A DNA stretch of 60,951 nt from Photorhabdus noenieputensis (GTDB lineage: Bacteria > Pseudomonadota > Gammaproteobacteria > Enterobacterales > Enterobacteriaceae), in assembly GCF_018448935.1 (NCBI RefSeq), contig NZ_RCWC01000037.1, forward strand, positions 1-60,951, in the 5' to 3' direction. Each line of letters begins with the position of its first letter. Positions within the stretch are counted from its first letter, which is position 1. This document shows positions 43,224 through 52,685 of the stretch, piece by piece. The notes beneath the pieces are model-generated. The model did no database searches. It saw only the letters and a program-made list of their open reading frames with translations, and was not told the origin of the DNA. The position numbers and the translations under genes were made by a program.

Positions 43224-44954
43224 CTATGATGCCTGCGCGACTGCTTTGGTCGCAGAATGTCCCTGACTATTATTTCTTTGTGATAAAGCGGCCATCACCT
43301 GCTGAGATGGACCGAACATTTTCATTTTCCCCTGAACCAGTAACAATATTTTGTTTGTCTGTGATAGCAATGAGGTACGGTGAGTGATCACAATCACTGT
43401 CTTTCCTTGTGCCTTTAGTTGAGAAATCGCCTCATTCAATGCTCTTTCTCCTGCCTCATCCAAGCTGGAATTAGGTTCATCCAACACCACCAATGACGGA
43501 TCATCATATAAAGCACGAGCAAGGCCAATTCGCTGTTTCTGCCCGCCAGATAATCCAACCCCCCCGGCACCAATTACGGTGTCATAACCCTTATCAAGGG
43601 CCAATATCAGCTCATGAACACCCGCTTTCCTTGCCGCTTGCACCACCTTTTCTGACTCCACTTCATTAAAACGAGCAATATTCTCAGCAATGGTGCCGCC
43701 AAATAGTTCAATATCTTGCGGTAAATAGCCGATTGAAGAGCCCAACTCATCTTTGTTCCACTGATAAATATCTGCATTATCCAGACGAACAACGCCTTCT
43801 TGTGCAGGCCATATCCCCACCAACAACCGGGCAAGAGTCGATTTGCCAGACGCACTGGGGCCAATTAACCCCATTACATCACCGGCATCCAACGAAAAGC
43901 TAATATCCTCTAACACAACCTTGCTGTTTCTTCCCGGAGGTGCCGCGGAAACTTTATCCACGGACAAATTTCCTTTTGGCGCGGGCAATGACATGCCCGG
44001 TTTACGTTCCGGTTGTTGTTCCAACAAATTGGTTAAACGTTGCCATGACAAACGAGCACCACTCCAGCCTTTCCAGGCTTGGATCAGTTGTTCAATCGGT
44101 GAAAGTGCACGTCCCATCAAAATTGAAGCCGCAATCATCATGCCCGGCGTAATATGTCCACCAATCGCTAACCAGCCCCCTAATCCAAGGATCAGTGACT
44201 GCAAGGCCAAACGCACTGTTTTAGTGACTGAATTAATCACGGAAGCCCGCTCACTCGCAATGCGCTGGAAATCTAGAAAACGCTCATGTAACCCAAACCA
44301 TCTCCGGCGTAACACCGGTAACATACCTAATGCCTCTATGACTTCGGCATTACGTAAATTGGTGCTGGCAAGACTCGCTGAACGTAGAGAGAGTTTACTG
44401 GCTTCGGATAACGGATGACTTGATAACCACTGATTCAGCACAGCCAAGGCAATCAATACCAGCGCGCCTCCCAGTGATAACAGACCAAGCCAAGGGTTAA
44501 AAAGAAAAATGACCAGCAGATAGATTGGAAACCAAGGGGCGTCAAAAAAGGCAAACAAGGCGTTACCCGTCAGAAACTGGCGGATATTTGCCAAGTCATT
44601 GAGCATTTGACCGGCATCAGTGGTGCCATTTTTCAGATTTGATTCATAAGATGCGGTATAAACCCGGTTATTCAGCTTCATATCAAGCTGACTACCAATG
44701 CGGATGACAATCATGCTACGGATATATTCCAGCATTCCCATCATGGCAAACATGCCGAGGGTAATCAGAGTTAACATCAGCAAAGTGATTTCATTGCCCG
44801 ACGGCAATACTCTGTCATAAACCTGCAACATATAAACAGACGGAACTAGCATCAGCAGGTTAATAAAGGCAGTGAACAACCCGATAGCCCAAAATACTCG
44901 GCTACGAGCACGAATGACATCAGTAATTTCATCCTTCGGGAGCAGTAATTTCAC
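43224..44954 (-). CDS. prtB: Type I secretion ABC transporter of the protease exporter
   Basis: Inner membrane exporter of 576 residues powering PrtA secretion. The N-terminal half has six transmembrane helices (for example FTAFINLLMLVPSVYMLQVY). The ATPase half has Walker A GPSASGKST, signature LSGGQKQRIGLARAL, Walker B LVVLDEPNSSLDE and the H-loop ITHRT. There is no N-terminal peptidase C39 domain, as usual for exporters of RTX proteases. It follows inh by about 60 bases. Confidence 0.93.
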   Translation of the reverse strand: MKLLLPKDEITDVIRARSRVFWAIGLFTAFINLLMLVPSVYMLQVYDRVLPSGNEITLLMLTLITLGMFAMMGMLEYIRSMIVIRIGSQLDMKLNNRVYTASYESNLKNGTTDAGQMLNDLANIRQFLTGNALFAFFDAPWFPIYLLVIFLFNPWLGLLSLGGALVLIALAVLNQWLSSHPLSEASKLSLRSASLASTNLRNAEVIEALGMLPVLRRRWFGLHERFLDFQRIASERASVINSVTKTVRLALQSLILGLGGWLAIGGHITPGMMIAASILMGRALSPIEQLIQAWKGWSGARLSWQRLTNLLEQQPERKPGMSLPAPKGNLSVDKVSAAPPGRNSKVVLEDISFSLDAGDVMGLIGPSASGKSTLARLLVGIWPAQEGVVRLDNADIYQWNKDELGSSIGYLPQDIELFGGTIAENIARFNEVESEKVVQAARKAGVHELILALDKGYDTVIGAGGVGLSGGQKQRIGLARALYDDPSLVVLDEPNSSLDEAGERALNEAISQLKAQGKTVIVITHRTSLLSQTNKILLLVQGKMKMFGPSQQVMAALSQRNNSQGHSATKAVAQAS

Positions 44955-45013
44955 ATTATTTCCTTATTTTTATTTTTTAAAAATATAACTATCTGATGTT
45001 AATTCTTCCCTTT

Positions 45014-45418
45014 TTATTCATTTTTCTTATTAGTCTTGTTGGGCTTCATCATTAATTCCCGACCATCAGCAAAGCGGGCAAACCAGCCGTCTGGCTCATT
45101 AGCAAAGAAAGCCAAACTACTACCCTGTTCATCAGTAATTGTGAGACCGTCAGGAGTCGGCCGCCAACCGGCAGGCACTTCGCCAAACATATACGCCAAA
45201 CAATCGTTATCACCATTAAGTGACCAAATTGATCCCTCAGGTAAGGGTTGGTCAGTCAATGACACATCACATTGTTGATGTTTATCCGACAGTTGCCACA
45301 CGCCTTTCAATTCACTGGCGTGTGGGAGAGCAAGACTACTTGCCATACTTCCTCCGATAATGCTGAATGCAAGAGCAACAAAGAATACAAATTTCAGATA
45401 CCAAGCCGCAAAAACCAT
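45014..45418 (-). CDS. inh: Periplasmic inhibitor of the alkaline protease
   Basis: Small beta-barrel inhibitor of serralysin proteases that protects the producer in case of leakage into the periplasm. The start at 45418 gives 134 residues with a signal peptide (WYLKFVFFVALAFSIIGGS) and a mature SELKGVWQLSDK N terminus of the kind that inserts into the protease active site in Inh/AprI. Two cysteines (QQCDV and NDCLA) can form the family disulfide. It lies between prtA and the exporter genes. Confidence 0.9.
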   Translation of the reverse strand: MVFAAWYLKFVFFVALAFSIIGGSMASSLALPHASELKGVWQLSDKHQQCDVSLTDQPLPEGSIWSLNGDNDCLAYMFGEVPAGWRPTPDGLTITDEQGSSLAFFANEPDGWFARFADGRELMMKPNKTNKKNE

Positions 45419-45435
45419 GCCGCCTCCAAACAAAT

Positions 45436-45461
45436 AACCGCATCCAAAATCAGATGCGGTT
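45436..45461 (-). terminator. Intercistronic hairpin between prtA and inh
   Basis: AACCGCATC (45436-45444) pairs with GATGCGGTT (45453-45461), followed on the minus strand by ATTTGTTT. It lies just past the prtA stop. A leaky terminator or stabilising 3' hairpin here would give more protease than inhibitor and exporter from one promoter. Confidence 0.65.
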
Positions 45462-45472
45462 GTGTTGTTATG

Positions 45473-46921
45473 TTATGAAAGAATGAAATCAGACTCTAAG
45501 ATTGGCTCTCCGACAATCTTCACCCAAAAATCATCGTAGGAAAATTCACCGCCCAAATTAATGGCGAAATCATTCACCTTATCAACAGTGTTATAACGAA
45601 GCACCGCTTCTCCGACTTCACCCGTGAATTCCCTTACAAATTTAACGCCCCCCTTCCCGGCTTCACCCAGATCGAACAGTGACACATCGATCTTGTCTTT
45701 ACCGGAAACAAAGTCATGGATCCAATCACGCTCAAGAGGAGGTGATTCCTTGGCGCTCAGGTAGACAAATGTATCGTTGCCCTCCCCGCCCCAAAGATTA
45801 TCCGCTCCCAAGCCGCCGTAAATGATGTCATCACCAGCCCCGCCCTTCAGAGTATTGGCAGCATCATTGCCGATCAAAACATCATTACCACTGCCGCCAA
45901 TCGCATTTTCAATCGTGACGCCACGAGCAATAGAGACGTTCCCTTTCAGCCCACCGACATCAGAGAAAGAGGCTTCATTCAGATTGATGCGTTGATCTTG
46001 AGTAAAACCAGAGAAATCAAACGTATCATTGCCACCGGTATCCCAAGCAGTGAACAACAGTTTGCTGTTCTCATCTTTTGCGGTATAGAAGTCACGATCT
46101 GTGTTGGAATTAAAGCCATACACTGTGTCATCAGCACGAATGGTATTGTTCGCGCCATATACCTCCTGAATGGCGGAAATATCGTTAAGTAATGGTGCAG
46201 AAGAATAAATACCTTTAAAGTCCTGACCGGTATTTTTCTCACTGAAATAACTCATGACGGTATAAGCACGGCTATCTTCAAAATAAGTAGCGCTGTTCTT
46301 ATAAGTTGGGCTTACCTTATCAGACGCATTATAATCAGCCGGATGTTGTAACCCCAGAGTATGACCAATTTCATGAGTAAACGTTTGACGGCCATAACCA
46401 TTCACGTCAATATCATTGTTTGAGAAAGTACGGCTTTTGGCGTTATACCAAGTCCCTAACTGTGTTTTCTCTGGCCTTGGCAGATAAGCAAACGCATAAC
46501 TCCCCGTCAAACTAACATCAAAGAACCCAAAGGTGATATTTGCCTCTTTGGCATCAGTGGTTTCGACAAAATTGATATTAGCAACATCAGCCCAAGATTG
46601 TATTGACAATTTTGCAGCAGCTTTTTGTTCTTCATTAAATGCTGAAAATTCAGAAATATGCCACGGCATATCATCCGGCTTACTTTCCAGGAAAGTATAC
46701 TTCAATTGGAAAGCTTTAGATTTATCGTCGTCCTGATGCCCCCAACGATAATCACCCCGGATTAATTCTTTAGCAGCATCTTTACTGGGCTCATGCTCAA
46801 CGACAATATTAGAATCCTTACCTGGTATATAAGCCTGTAACCATTTAAGCAACTCATTTGCTTTTGCTGAACCGCTAACGTCTTTGTCTTCCGAGTATGA
46901 AATTTTCTTCTTTAAAGACAT
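45473..46921 (-). CDS. prtA: Serralysin-type alkaline zinc protease PrtA
   Basis: Secreted RTX metalloprotease of peptidase family M10B. The start at 46919-46921 (GGAG six bases upstream) gives 482 residues; another ATG four codons before it overlaps that site. The zinc motif HEIGHTLGLQH is near residue 180 with the Met-turn in VMSYF about 45 residues on. Calcium-binding nonapeptides follow at about 340-380 (GGSGNDVLIGN, GGAGDDIIYGG, GGEGNDTFVY), and the hydrophobic C-terminal secretion signal is SDFILS. It is first in an operon with its inhibitor and dedicated secretion system. Confidence 0.95.
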   Translation of the reverse strand: MSLKKKISYSEDKDVSGSAKANELLKWLQAYIPGKDSNIVVEHEPSKDAAKELIRGDYRWGHQDDDKSKAFQLKYTFLESKPDDMPWHISEFSAFNEEQKAAAKLSIQSWADVANINFVETTDAKEANITFGFFDVSLTGSYAFAYLPRPEKTQLGTWYNAKSRTFSNNDIDVNGYGRQTFTHEIGHTLGLQHPADYNASDKVSPTYKNSATYFEDSRAYTVMSYFSEKNTGQDFKGIYSSAPLLNDISAIQEVYGANNTIRADDTVYGFNSNTDRDFYTAKDENSKLLFTAWDTGGNDTFDFSGFTQDQRINLNEASFSDVGGLKGNVSIARGVTIENAIGGSGNDVLIGNDAANTLKGGAGDDIIYGGLGADNLWGGEGNDTFVYLSAKESPPLERDWIHDFVSGKDKIDVSLFDLGEAGKGGVKFVREFTGEVGEAVLRYNTVDKVNDFAINLGGEFSYDDFWVKIVGEPILESDFILS

Positions 46922-47966
46922 ATATTTCTCCATAAATTCAGGACTTAGATATAAAAATCTTTTTATTTTATTAAATACAAGTCAATAAAACCTGAAAACA
47001 ACAGACCGCCCCTGGTCATCCAAATTAACAGCTAAAATCCCTTTCACATAAACGTAACATTAAAGTTAATTATGTAAAAAGCAATTAACATATTTTTTTA
47101 ATATAAACGTGATAAAAATAACATAAAACAAATAAGCGATTGTTTTATATAACATAACTATTTAAGGCGAAAAAAATACCGCTAATTTCATGGCGGTATT
47201 TTCTTACGAATTAATTATCTATTTATTTAACTATCTATGAAGTAAACTTTAAAAAATTTATAGCATTATTACTGATAATTTTAATCAGCAATTATCCCAA
47301 GCCGTTATATAAATAGACAAAATCAGAATAATCTACCACCTTCGACTGAAATATTGAACGATATGACGTATATAGAAAGACTCTAAACCAGTAAACACCT
47401 ATATATTATCAAACAAATTAATATAAAATTAATAAAAGCTTAATTAAATCAGTAAAAAACATATATCACAGAGTGGTTAATATTTAATTTAATTATAAAT
47501 CATCCAAGCCCAATACAATTAAATAACACTTGTATTTTTTGAACACAAAATAACAAAATATAAATAAGAAATTTAATTTTGATATAATTCAGTATTATTT
47601 AAATTTAATATCATAATTAAATCTCATACTTTAAATATTAATTAAACCCATTAAAAACACGATCTATTTCATTATTTCCCATTTTATAATCTTAATTTAT
47701 TAAGTTATTTCACATTAATTTTACGTTTAATTAAACGATTATAATAATATATTCATTTCGCTATTTACCTTAAGTCAAGTAAAAAAATCAACAATTTTGA
47801 GACACAAATCATACAATAATTCATTGTCACATTAAATAATAATCACCTCATAACAGAGCATTATGTGATACTTTCTTAACTGAAAAAATGAATTAAATCC
47901 TTCTAATACACTCATTTTACTCCACACAGTAATGAGAGACAAAATGCAATAATGTTATTCAATATT
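46922..47966. other. 1-kb AT-rich intergenic region upstream of prtA
   Basis: No coding frame of credible length or ribosome site is seen on either strand. The region is extremely AT-rich with many A and T tracts and must contain the prtA promoter near its left end. One orphan terminator-like hairpin is at 47173-47202. It joins the conserved rlmM block to the inserted prt operon. Confidence 0.6.
47173..47202 (+). terminator. Orphan terminator-like hairpin upstream of prtA
   Basis: AAAATACCGC (47173-47182) pairs perfectly with GCGGTATTTT (47193-47202). It ends in four U residues on the plus strand and is symmetric on the minus strand. No gene ends at it. It may terminate an unannotated small RNA or be a relic of a lost gene. 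Confidence 0.5.
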
Positions 47967-47996
47967 GAAAAAAACGCCTCAGAATATAACTGAGGC
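47967..47996 (-). terminator. Rho-independent terminator of rlmM
   Basis: GCCTCAG and CTGAGGC (47976-47982 and 47990-47996) form a seven-pair stem followed by GTTTTTTC on the minus strand. It lies 58 bases after the rlmM stop. Confidence 0.82.
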
Positions 47997-48053
47997 ACTT
48001 TAGGAAATCTTATGTTATCGGTTTATTCCAGAATGGTGATGAACAATCGTGAA

Positions 48054-49154
48054 TTAGTAATCATTTCGGCTAGCTGCATAAGCAGACCAAATACGACGGA
48101 CATGAACCGTTATTTCTTCCCTGTCATGATAAAGGTGTTTTGCCTGAATTTGTGCATTTACCCCCCCCTCTTTTAATTGCAAGTTCATTTTCTGCAAATT
48201 ATGAGCAACTTCTTCATAACGCTTTTTCATCGGTAATTTGAGATTAAAAATGGCTTCCCGGCACCAGCCATTAACCAACCAATCTGCCATTAACTGCGTC
48301 ACTTTTGCTGGTTTTTCCACCATATCGCATACTAACCAATAAATGTTTTTTGTCGAAGGCTCAAACTTAAAACCATCAACTTTGTGATGCTTAACTTGCC
48401 CCGTATCCATCAAACTTTCCGACATCGGGCCATTATCTACCGCATGAACCATCATACTCCGTTTCACCAGTTGATAAGTCCAACCACCTGGGCAAGCGCC
48501 TAGATCAACCGCATATAAACCGCTAGCTAATCGTTCTTCCCATTCATCATATGGGATAAACACATGAAACGCTTCTTCCAGTTTCAATGTTGAACGACTT
48601 GGCGCATCCGAAGGAAATTTCAACCGAGGAATACCCATATAAAATGGCGAGTTATTGTTACTGTAAGAATAACCAACATAACAACAACCCGGAGCAATAA
48701 AGAAAACGTGTATTACCGGGCGGTTAACGTTTTCCCGAATCAGCAAGATCTTCTCCTGCCGCATAGCATTACGCAACGGAACAGTAAATTTTCGGCAGAA
48801 TTTTAATAACTCTTTACTTTCATTCGTATCAGGTACCTCAACCCGTAACTCACCTGCACGCTCAATGACGCCATGCAGCATACCTATAATCGGGCTTATC
48901 CGATCTTCAGAGGGCAAATCTCGCAATAATTCACCCACGACCAACATCTGACGAGCAAAAATCAGCTCACGAAATGGGATCTCACGGATTAGCCGATCGG
49001 CATCTTCATGTTGATAACACTCAAACAGGACATAGCCACTGTTATCTTTCACCCGGGCAAAACCGTAAATCTCTTTTTGACCCGCTTTATCAGTGATTTC
49101 TGCTGCACACTCTTTTTCAAAACCAGGGCGGCAATATAAAGCAATTTTATTCAT
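48054..49154 (-). CDS. rlmM: 23S rRNA 2'-O-ribose C2498 methyltransferase
   Basis: Methylates the ribose of C2498 in 23S rRNA using SAM. The 366 residues hold an N-terminal THUMP-like part ([20 protein letters not shown]), then a Rossmann methyltransferase with SAM motif [17 protein letters not shown] and the catalytic Lys in [13 protein letters not shown]. It overlaps ygdD by eight bases, as in E. coli where ygdD-rlmM are adjacent. Confidence 0.96.
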   Translation of the reverse strand: MNKIALYCRPGFEKECAAEITDKAGQKEIYGFARVKDNSGYVLFECYQHEDADRLIREIPFRELIFARQMLVVGELLRDLPSEDRISPIIGMLHGVIERAGELRVEVPDTNESKELLKFCRKFTVPLRNAMRQEKILLIRENVNRPVIHVFFIAPGCCYVGYSYSNNNSPFYMGIPRLKFPSDAPSRSTLKLEEAFHVFIPYDEWEERLASGLYAVDLGACPGGWTYQLVKRSMMVHAVDNGPMSESLMDTGQVKHHKVDGFKFEPSTKNIYWLVCDMVEKPAKVTQLMADWLVNGWCREAIFNLKLPMKKRYEEVAHNLQKMNLQLKEGGVNAQIQAKHLYHDREEITVHVRRIWSAYAASRNDY

Positions 49155-49542
49155 GGCGAAGCGCCGATTTCCTTAGACGCAAAGCGCCAATTAATACTAA
49201 AAACCAGCCGATAAGAAAGCTGAACCCTCCAACTGGCGTAATATAAGTGAAAAATTTAACCTGCAATAAAGCCATACAATAGAGACTGCCACTAAACAAC
49301 AAAATACCTACTGCAAAAAAGACGCCACTCCAGTAAAACCAGAGCACAACTTTACGCATTAGCATGGCAGATATCGCCATCATTGCCAGAGTGTGAATAC
49401 CCTGATATTGCAGACCGAGATCAATCCAACTTATCTGATATTTTTCCATTATCGGGGATAATAAATGTGACCCTACAGCACCAAACGCCACGTAGAAAAA
49501 ACCACTAAAGCCAGCAAAGATAAGCATTAAGCGACTATTCAC
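49147..49542 (-). CDS. ygdD: DUF423 inner membrane protein YgdD
   Basis: 131 residues with four transmembrane helices. The family motif is seen as [10 protein letters not shown], followed by GIHTLAMM and the [10 protein letters not shown] and [12 protein letters not shown] helices. Function unknown. The GTG start is preceded by AAGGAAG. It is cotranscribed with rlmM by overlap and lies downstream of gcvA. Confidence 0.92.
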   Translation of the reverse strand: MNSRLMLIFAGFSGFFYVAFGAVGSHLLSPIMEKYQISWIDLGLQYQGIHTLAMMAISAMLMRKVVLWFYWSGVFFAVGILLFSGSLYCMALLQVKFFTYITPVGGFSFLIGWFLVLIGALRLRKSALRHE

Positions 49543-49602
49543 TGTTATCTTCCTTTTTCTTCTATCTGAGAGCTTTTACAGCTCGAATGCCTTATTCCGG
49601 TC

Positions 49603-50523
49603 TTACTCATTGGTAATAAAGCCCAATTTCTCCTGCTCACTGGCTGCCTGTGCCAAAACCCACTGTCTGAATGCGGCAATTTTCCCCAATTCAGCCTGAC
49701 TGTCATGACAAACAAGGTAAAATGCATTCTTACTCACTAACACATCATTAAATGGGCAAACTAAGCGTCCCGCATCAATTTCAGTCCGAGCCATGACATT
49801 ATTTGCCAGCGCAATACCCTGCCCGTGAACAGCGGCCTGGATCACCATTGCACTATGGCTAAATATCGGTCCTTGCTGAACATTTATCTGCTGCTGCATA
49901 TCAAGCTGGCGCACATACGCTTGCCAGTCACGACGAGAAGAATCGTGCAACAGCGTATGACGCGCCAAATCTGCGGGGGTTTTCAAAGGATTTTCTCCGG
50001 TCAGCAACGAAGGAGAACAAACGGGAAGCAAATATTCTGCGTAAAGGCGATCAGTACGTAACCCCGGCCAATTTCCACGACCATAAAATATGGCAACATC
50101 AACATCATCAGCAAGCTTATCTTCTTCTCTGTCTACCGCCTGTATTCTGACATCAATACCTGGATAAGCTAAATTAAAACTGGATAGCCTTGGAACTAGC
50201 CACTGGATAGCAAAGCTAGGTGAAAGGCTAACCGTCAAAGCCCCTTTGGCACTTCTGGCTTGAAGTTTACGTGTTGCTTCATTTATCGCCGTGAATATCT
50301 CTTTGATGTCCAGATAGTAGCTTTGACCTTCTTCAGTCAATAATAGTGATCGATTGCGACGACGAAATAACTTCAACCCAAGAAAATCCTCCAGACTTTT
50401 CATCTGGTGGCTAACTGCGGCCTGCGTCACAAATAATTCTTCTGCCGCCTTAGTAAAACTTAAATGGCGCGCTGCGGCATCAAAAACCCGCAACGCATTA
50501 AGTGGTGGTAAACGTTTGGACAT
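49603..50523 (-). CDS. gcvA: Glycine cleavage system transcriptional regulator GcvA
   Basis: LysR-type regulator that activates gcvTHP with glycine, represses with purines through GcvR, and activates the divergent GcvB RNA. The 306 residues show an N-terminal winged helix (LPPLNALRVFDAAARHLSFT then ELFVTQAAVSHQMKSLEDFL) and a periplasmic-binding-type effector domain. The GcvB promoter lies in the 430-base gap upstream. Confidence 0.95.
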   Translation of the reverse strand: MSKRLPPLNALRVFDAAARHLSFTKAAEELFVTQAAVSHQMKSLEDFLGLKLFRRRNRSLLLTEEGQSYYLDIKEIFTAINEATRKLQARSAKGALTVSLSPSFAIQWLVPRLSSFNLAYPGIDVRIQAVDREEDKLADDVDVAIFYGRGNWPGLRTDRLYAEYLLPVCSPSLLTGENPLKTPADLARHTLLHDSSRRDWQAYVRQLDMQQQINVQQGPIFSHSAMVIQAAVHGQGIALANNVMARTEIDAGRLVCPFNDVLVSKNAFYLVCHDSQAELGKIAAFRQWVLAQAASEQEKLGFITNE

Positions 50524-50610
50524 GTGAGCCCTTATGTAATGTTAGCGATACCGGTAACTCTTTATATTTAATTATTAGTTTTTGTAATCCGAATCATTAT
50601 AAATTGTCCA

Positions 50611-50639
50611 TTGAGGATACTCCAGTAAATCCCTATAGT
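50611..50639 (+). promoter_or_regulatory. GcvB promoter
   Basis: TTGAGG (50611-50616) and TATAGT (50634-50639) are separated by 17 bases and lie six bases before the predicted GcvB start. The region faces gcvA, where GcvA should bind. Confidence 0.8.
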
Positions 50640-50645
50640 GGCGCC

Positions 50646-50843
50646 ACTTCCTAAGCCGGAACGAAAAGTGAATCAGCTTAACGCTATGAAACTTTTGGCT
50701 TTGTGGTTGTGATGTTGTGTTTGCAAGTTGTCTGGGAAACCAGACCCTGTAGCTTAAGCTACTGTTTTTTTTCACTTCCTGTACATTTACCCTGTCTGTC
50801 CATAGTGATTTTTTAATGCACCGCAGTTGCGGTGCTTTTTTTT
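50646..50843 (+). ncRNA. gcvB: GcvB small RNA
   Basis: Begins ACTTCCTAAGCCGGAACG, close to the E. coli 5' end. It includes the single-stranded GU-rich R1 target-pairing region (TTGTGGTTGTGATGTTGTG, near 50698), the highly conserved CTTCCTGTACATTTACCCTG block with ACCCTGTCTGTCCATAGTGA after it, and a terminator GCACCGC/GCGGTGC plus eight T (50818-50843). Hfq-dependent GcvB represses many amino acid and peptide transporter mRNAs. Position divergent from gcvA agrees with enterobacteria. Confidence 0.95.
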
Positions 50844-50953
50844 GGCATAAAGGCCGGAACATGGCAATATTATTCAATGTAATAACCTATCCATTTTCAG
50901 CCAGAAACAAAGTGGTTAAGCACCATCACCACCAAAACAAAATTAATACATCT

Positions 50954-52207
50954 ATGAAAAAGTTCGAACCAGAACAGTTCCGCCAGCAATTTCCAGCGCT
51001 ACAGCAATTGCCTACACAACAATTTCCAAAACAACCATTTTCTACACAAGAACGGACAGTATTTCTGGATAGTGCAGCCACTGCCCTCAAACCACAAGCC
51101 ATGATACAGGCAACACAAAATTATTATCAAAACAGTAGCGCTACCGTACATCGCAGCCAACACCAAGCAGCGCTGGAAATCACATCCCGCTATGAACAGG
51201 CCCGACAACAAGTTGCTGAACTCATCAACGCTCCACAAGCTGAAAATATTATCTGGACAAAAGGAACAACGGAATCCCTCAATCTGGTTGCTCAAAGTTA
51301 TTTCCGTACTTATCTCCAGCCTGGTGATGAAATTATAGTGAGTGAGCAGGAACATCATTCCAACCTGATCCCTTGGTTAATGTTGGCAGAACAAATCGGC
51401 GCTAAGGTTATTAAATGGCCTCTAGGCAATGGCAAACTGCCTGATATCAACATCCTGCCTGAACTGCTAAACAAACACAGTCGATTGATAGCAATCAGCC
51501 AAATGTCCAACGTGACAGGTGGAACAGTTGATCTCGCTGCAATAACAGAAATAGCACACCAACATGGCTGTCTGGTCGTTGTTGATGGCGCACAAGGCGT
51601 TGTTCACAATCCCATTGATGTCCAGCAATCAGATATCGATTTCTACGCATTCTCCGCTCACAAACTCTACAGCGCGAACGGCGTTGGTGTACTTTACGGC
51701 AAAAGTGAGTTACTTAATGCCATGTCTCCCTGGCAAGGTGGCGGGAAAATGCTCTCCCACACTTCATTCAGCGATTTTATACCAGAAAAGGTACCTTTCC
51801 GGTTTGAAGCAGGCACACCGAATGTTGCTGGTATTATTGGTTTTTCTGCCACACTGGAATGGTTGAAAGATATTGATATTGCCAAAGCCGAAATCCATGC
51901 GGTCACTCTGGCTGATTATACCGAAGAACAACTCTCCGCTTTACCCGGATTTATCAGCTATCGCATTGCCGGTTCCTGCTTACTAGCGTTTAATTTTACC
52001 GACATTCATCACAGTGATTTGGCCGCCATTCTGGCAGAACAAAATATTGCTTTACGTTCCGGTCAGCATTGCGCTCAGCCCTTGATCGAAGCGTTAGGTA
52101 TCAGCGGCTGTTTACGCGCCTCCTTTATGCCTTACAACAACCAACAAGATGCCGATACTTTAATTCAAGCCGTAAAATTTGGCCTTTCTCTATTACAGGA
52201 TGAATGA
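50954..52207 (+). CDS. csdA: Cysteine desulfurase CsdA
   Basis: PLP enzyme of the SufS/CsdA class that takes sulfur from cysteine and passes it to CsdE. The start at 50954, after the GcvB terminator, gives 417 residues beginning MKKFEPEQFRQQFPALQ; an upstream frame runs through GcvB and is rejected. The PLP Lys is in SAHKLYSANGVG, HH in SEQEHHSNLIPW, and the catalytic Cys in LRSGQHCAQPL. It overlaps csdE by four bases. Confidence 0.95.
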   Translation: MKKFEPEQFRQQFPALQQLPTQQFPKQPFSTQERTVFLDSAATALKPQAMIQATQNYYQNSSATVHRSQHQAALEITSRYEQARQQVAELINAPQAENIIWTKGTTESLNLVAQSYFRTYLQPGDEIIVSEQEHHSNLIPWLMLAEQIGAKVIKWPLGNGKLPDINILPELLNKHSRLIAISQMSNVTGGTVDLAAITEIAHQHGCLVVVDGAQGVVHNPIDVQQSDIDFYAFSAHKLYSANGVGVLYGKSELLNAMSPWQGGGKMLSHTSFSDFIPEKVPFRFEAGTPNVAGIIGFSATLEWLKDIDIAKAEIHAVTLADYTEEQLSALPGFISYRIAGSCLLAFNFTDIHHSDLAAILAEQNIALRSGQHCAQPLIEALGISGCLRASFMPYNNQQDADTLIQAVKFGLSLLQDE

Positions 52208-52227
52208 ATTACAGGACGAATAACATT

Positions 52228-52683
52228 ATGACTCAAACCACTGAAAACCGGATTGCACCACACCCATTTGGCCGGGAAATCAGCCAACAACAGCTCATTG
52301 CAACCTTTGACCAATGCCGCCAATGGGAAGATCGTTATCGCCAATTAATCTTACTGGCAAAGAAACTGCCTGCACTGCCCGATAACTTGAAACAACAAGA
52401 CACGGAAATGTCCGGCTGTGAAAACCGGGTTTGGTTAGGGCATCAATTACTGCCAGATGGTCATCTGCATTTTTATGGCGACAGCGAAGGCCGCATTGTA
52501 AAAGGCTTACTGGCGGTGATCTTGACTGCCGTAGAAGGCAAAACACCGGAACAAGTTTTAGCAACTAACCTGTTGGCACTGTTCCACCAACTTGGGCTGG
52601 AACAGCAGATAAGTGGCTCACGGTTGAACGGCGTGAAATCACTGATTAATACCGTGCAAAACGCCGCAAAACATTATACGTAA
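52228..52683 (+). CDS. csdE: Sulfur acceptor protein CsdE
   Basis: SufE-family partner that accepts persulfide from CsdA. Two starts are possible: the ATG at 52204, overlapping the csdA stop, or the ATG at 52228 with AGGA upstream. The second, giving 151 residues starting MTQTTENRIAPHPFG, fits the E. coli length better. The acceptor Cys is in MSGCENRVWLG and the FYGDSEGRIVKGLLA block is typical. Confidence 0.92.
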   Translation: MTQTTENRIAPHPFGREISQQQLIATFDQCRQWEDRYRQLILLAKKLPALPDNLKQQDTEMSGCENRVWLGHQLLPDGHLHFYGDSEGRIVKGLLAVILTAVEGKTPEQVLATNLLALFHQLGLEQQISGSRLNGVKSLINTVQNAAKHYT

Positions 52684-52685
52684 GA

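Noticed and set aside
43843-44418. 191-codon plus-strand frame
   Set aside because: Entirely antisense to the ABC transporter gene prtB; low-complexity translation typical of an antisense shadow.
50816-50953. Upstream extension of csdA by 46 codons
   Set aside because: The extension starts within the GcvB terminator; the ATG at 50954 gives the family-length protein.
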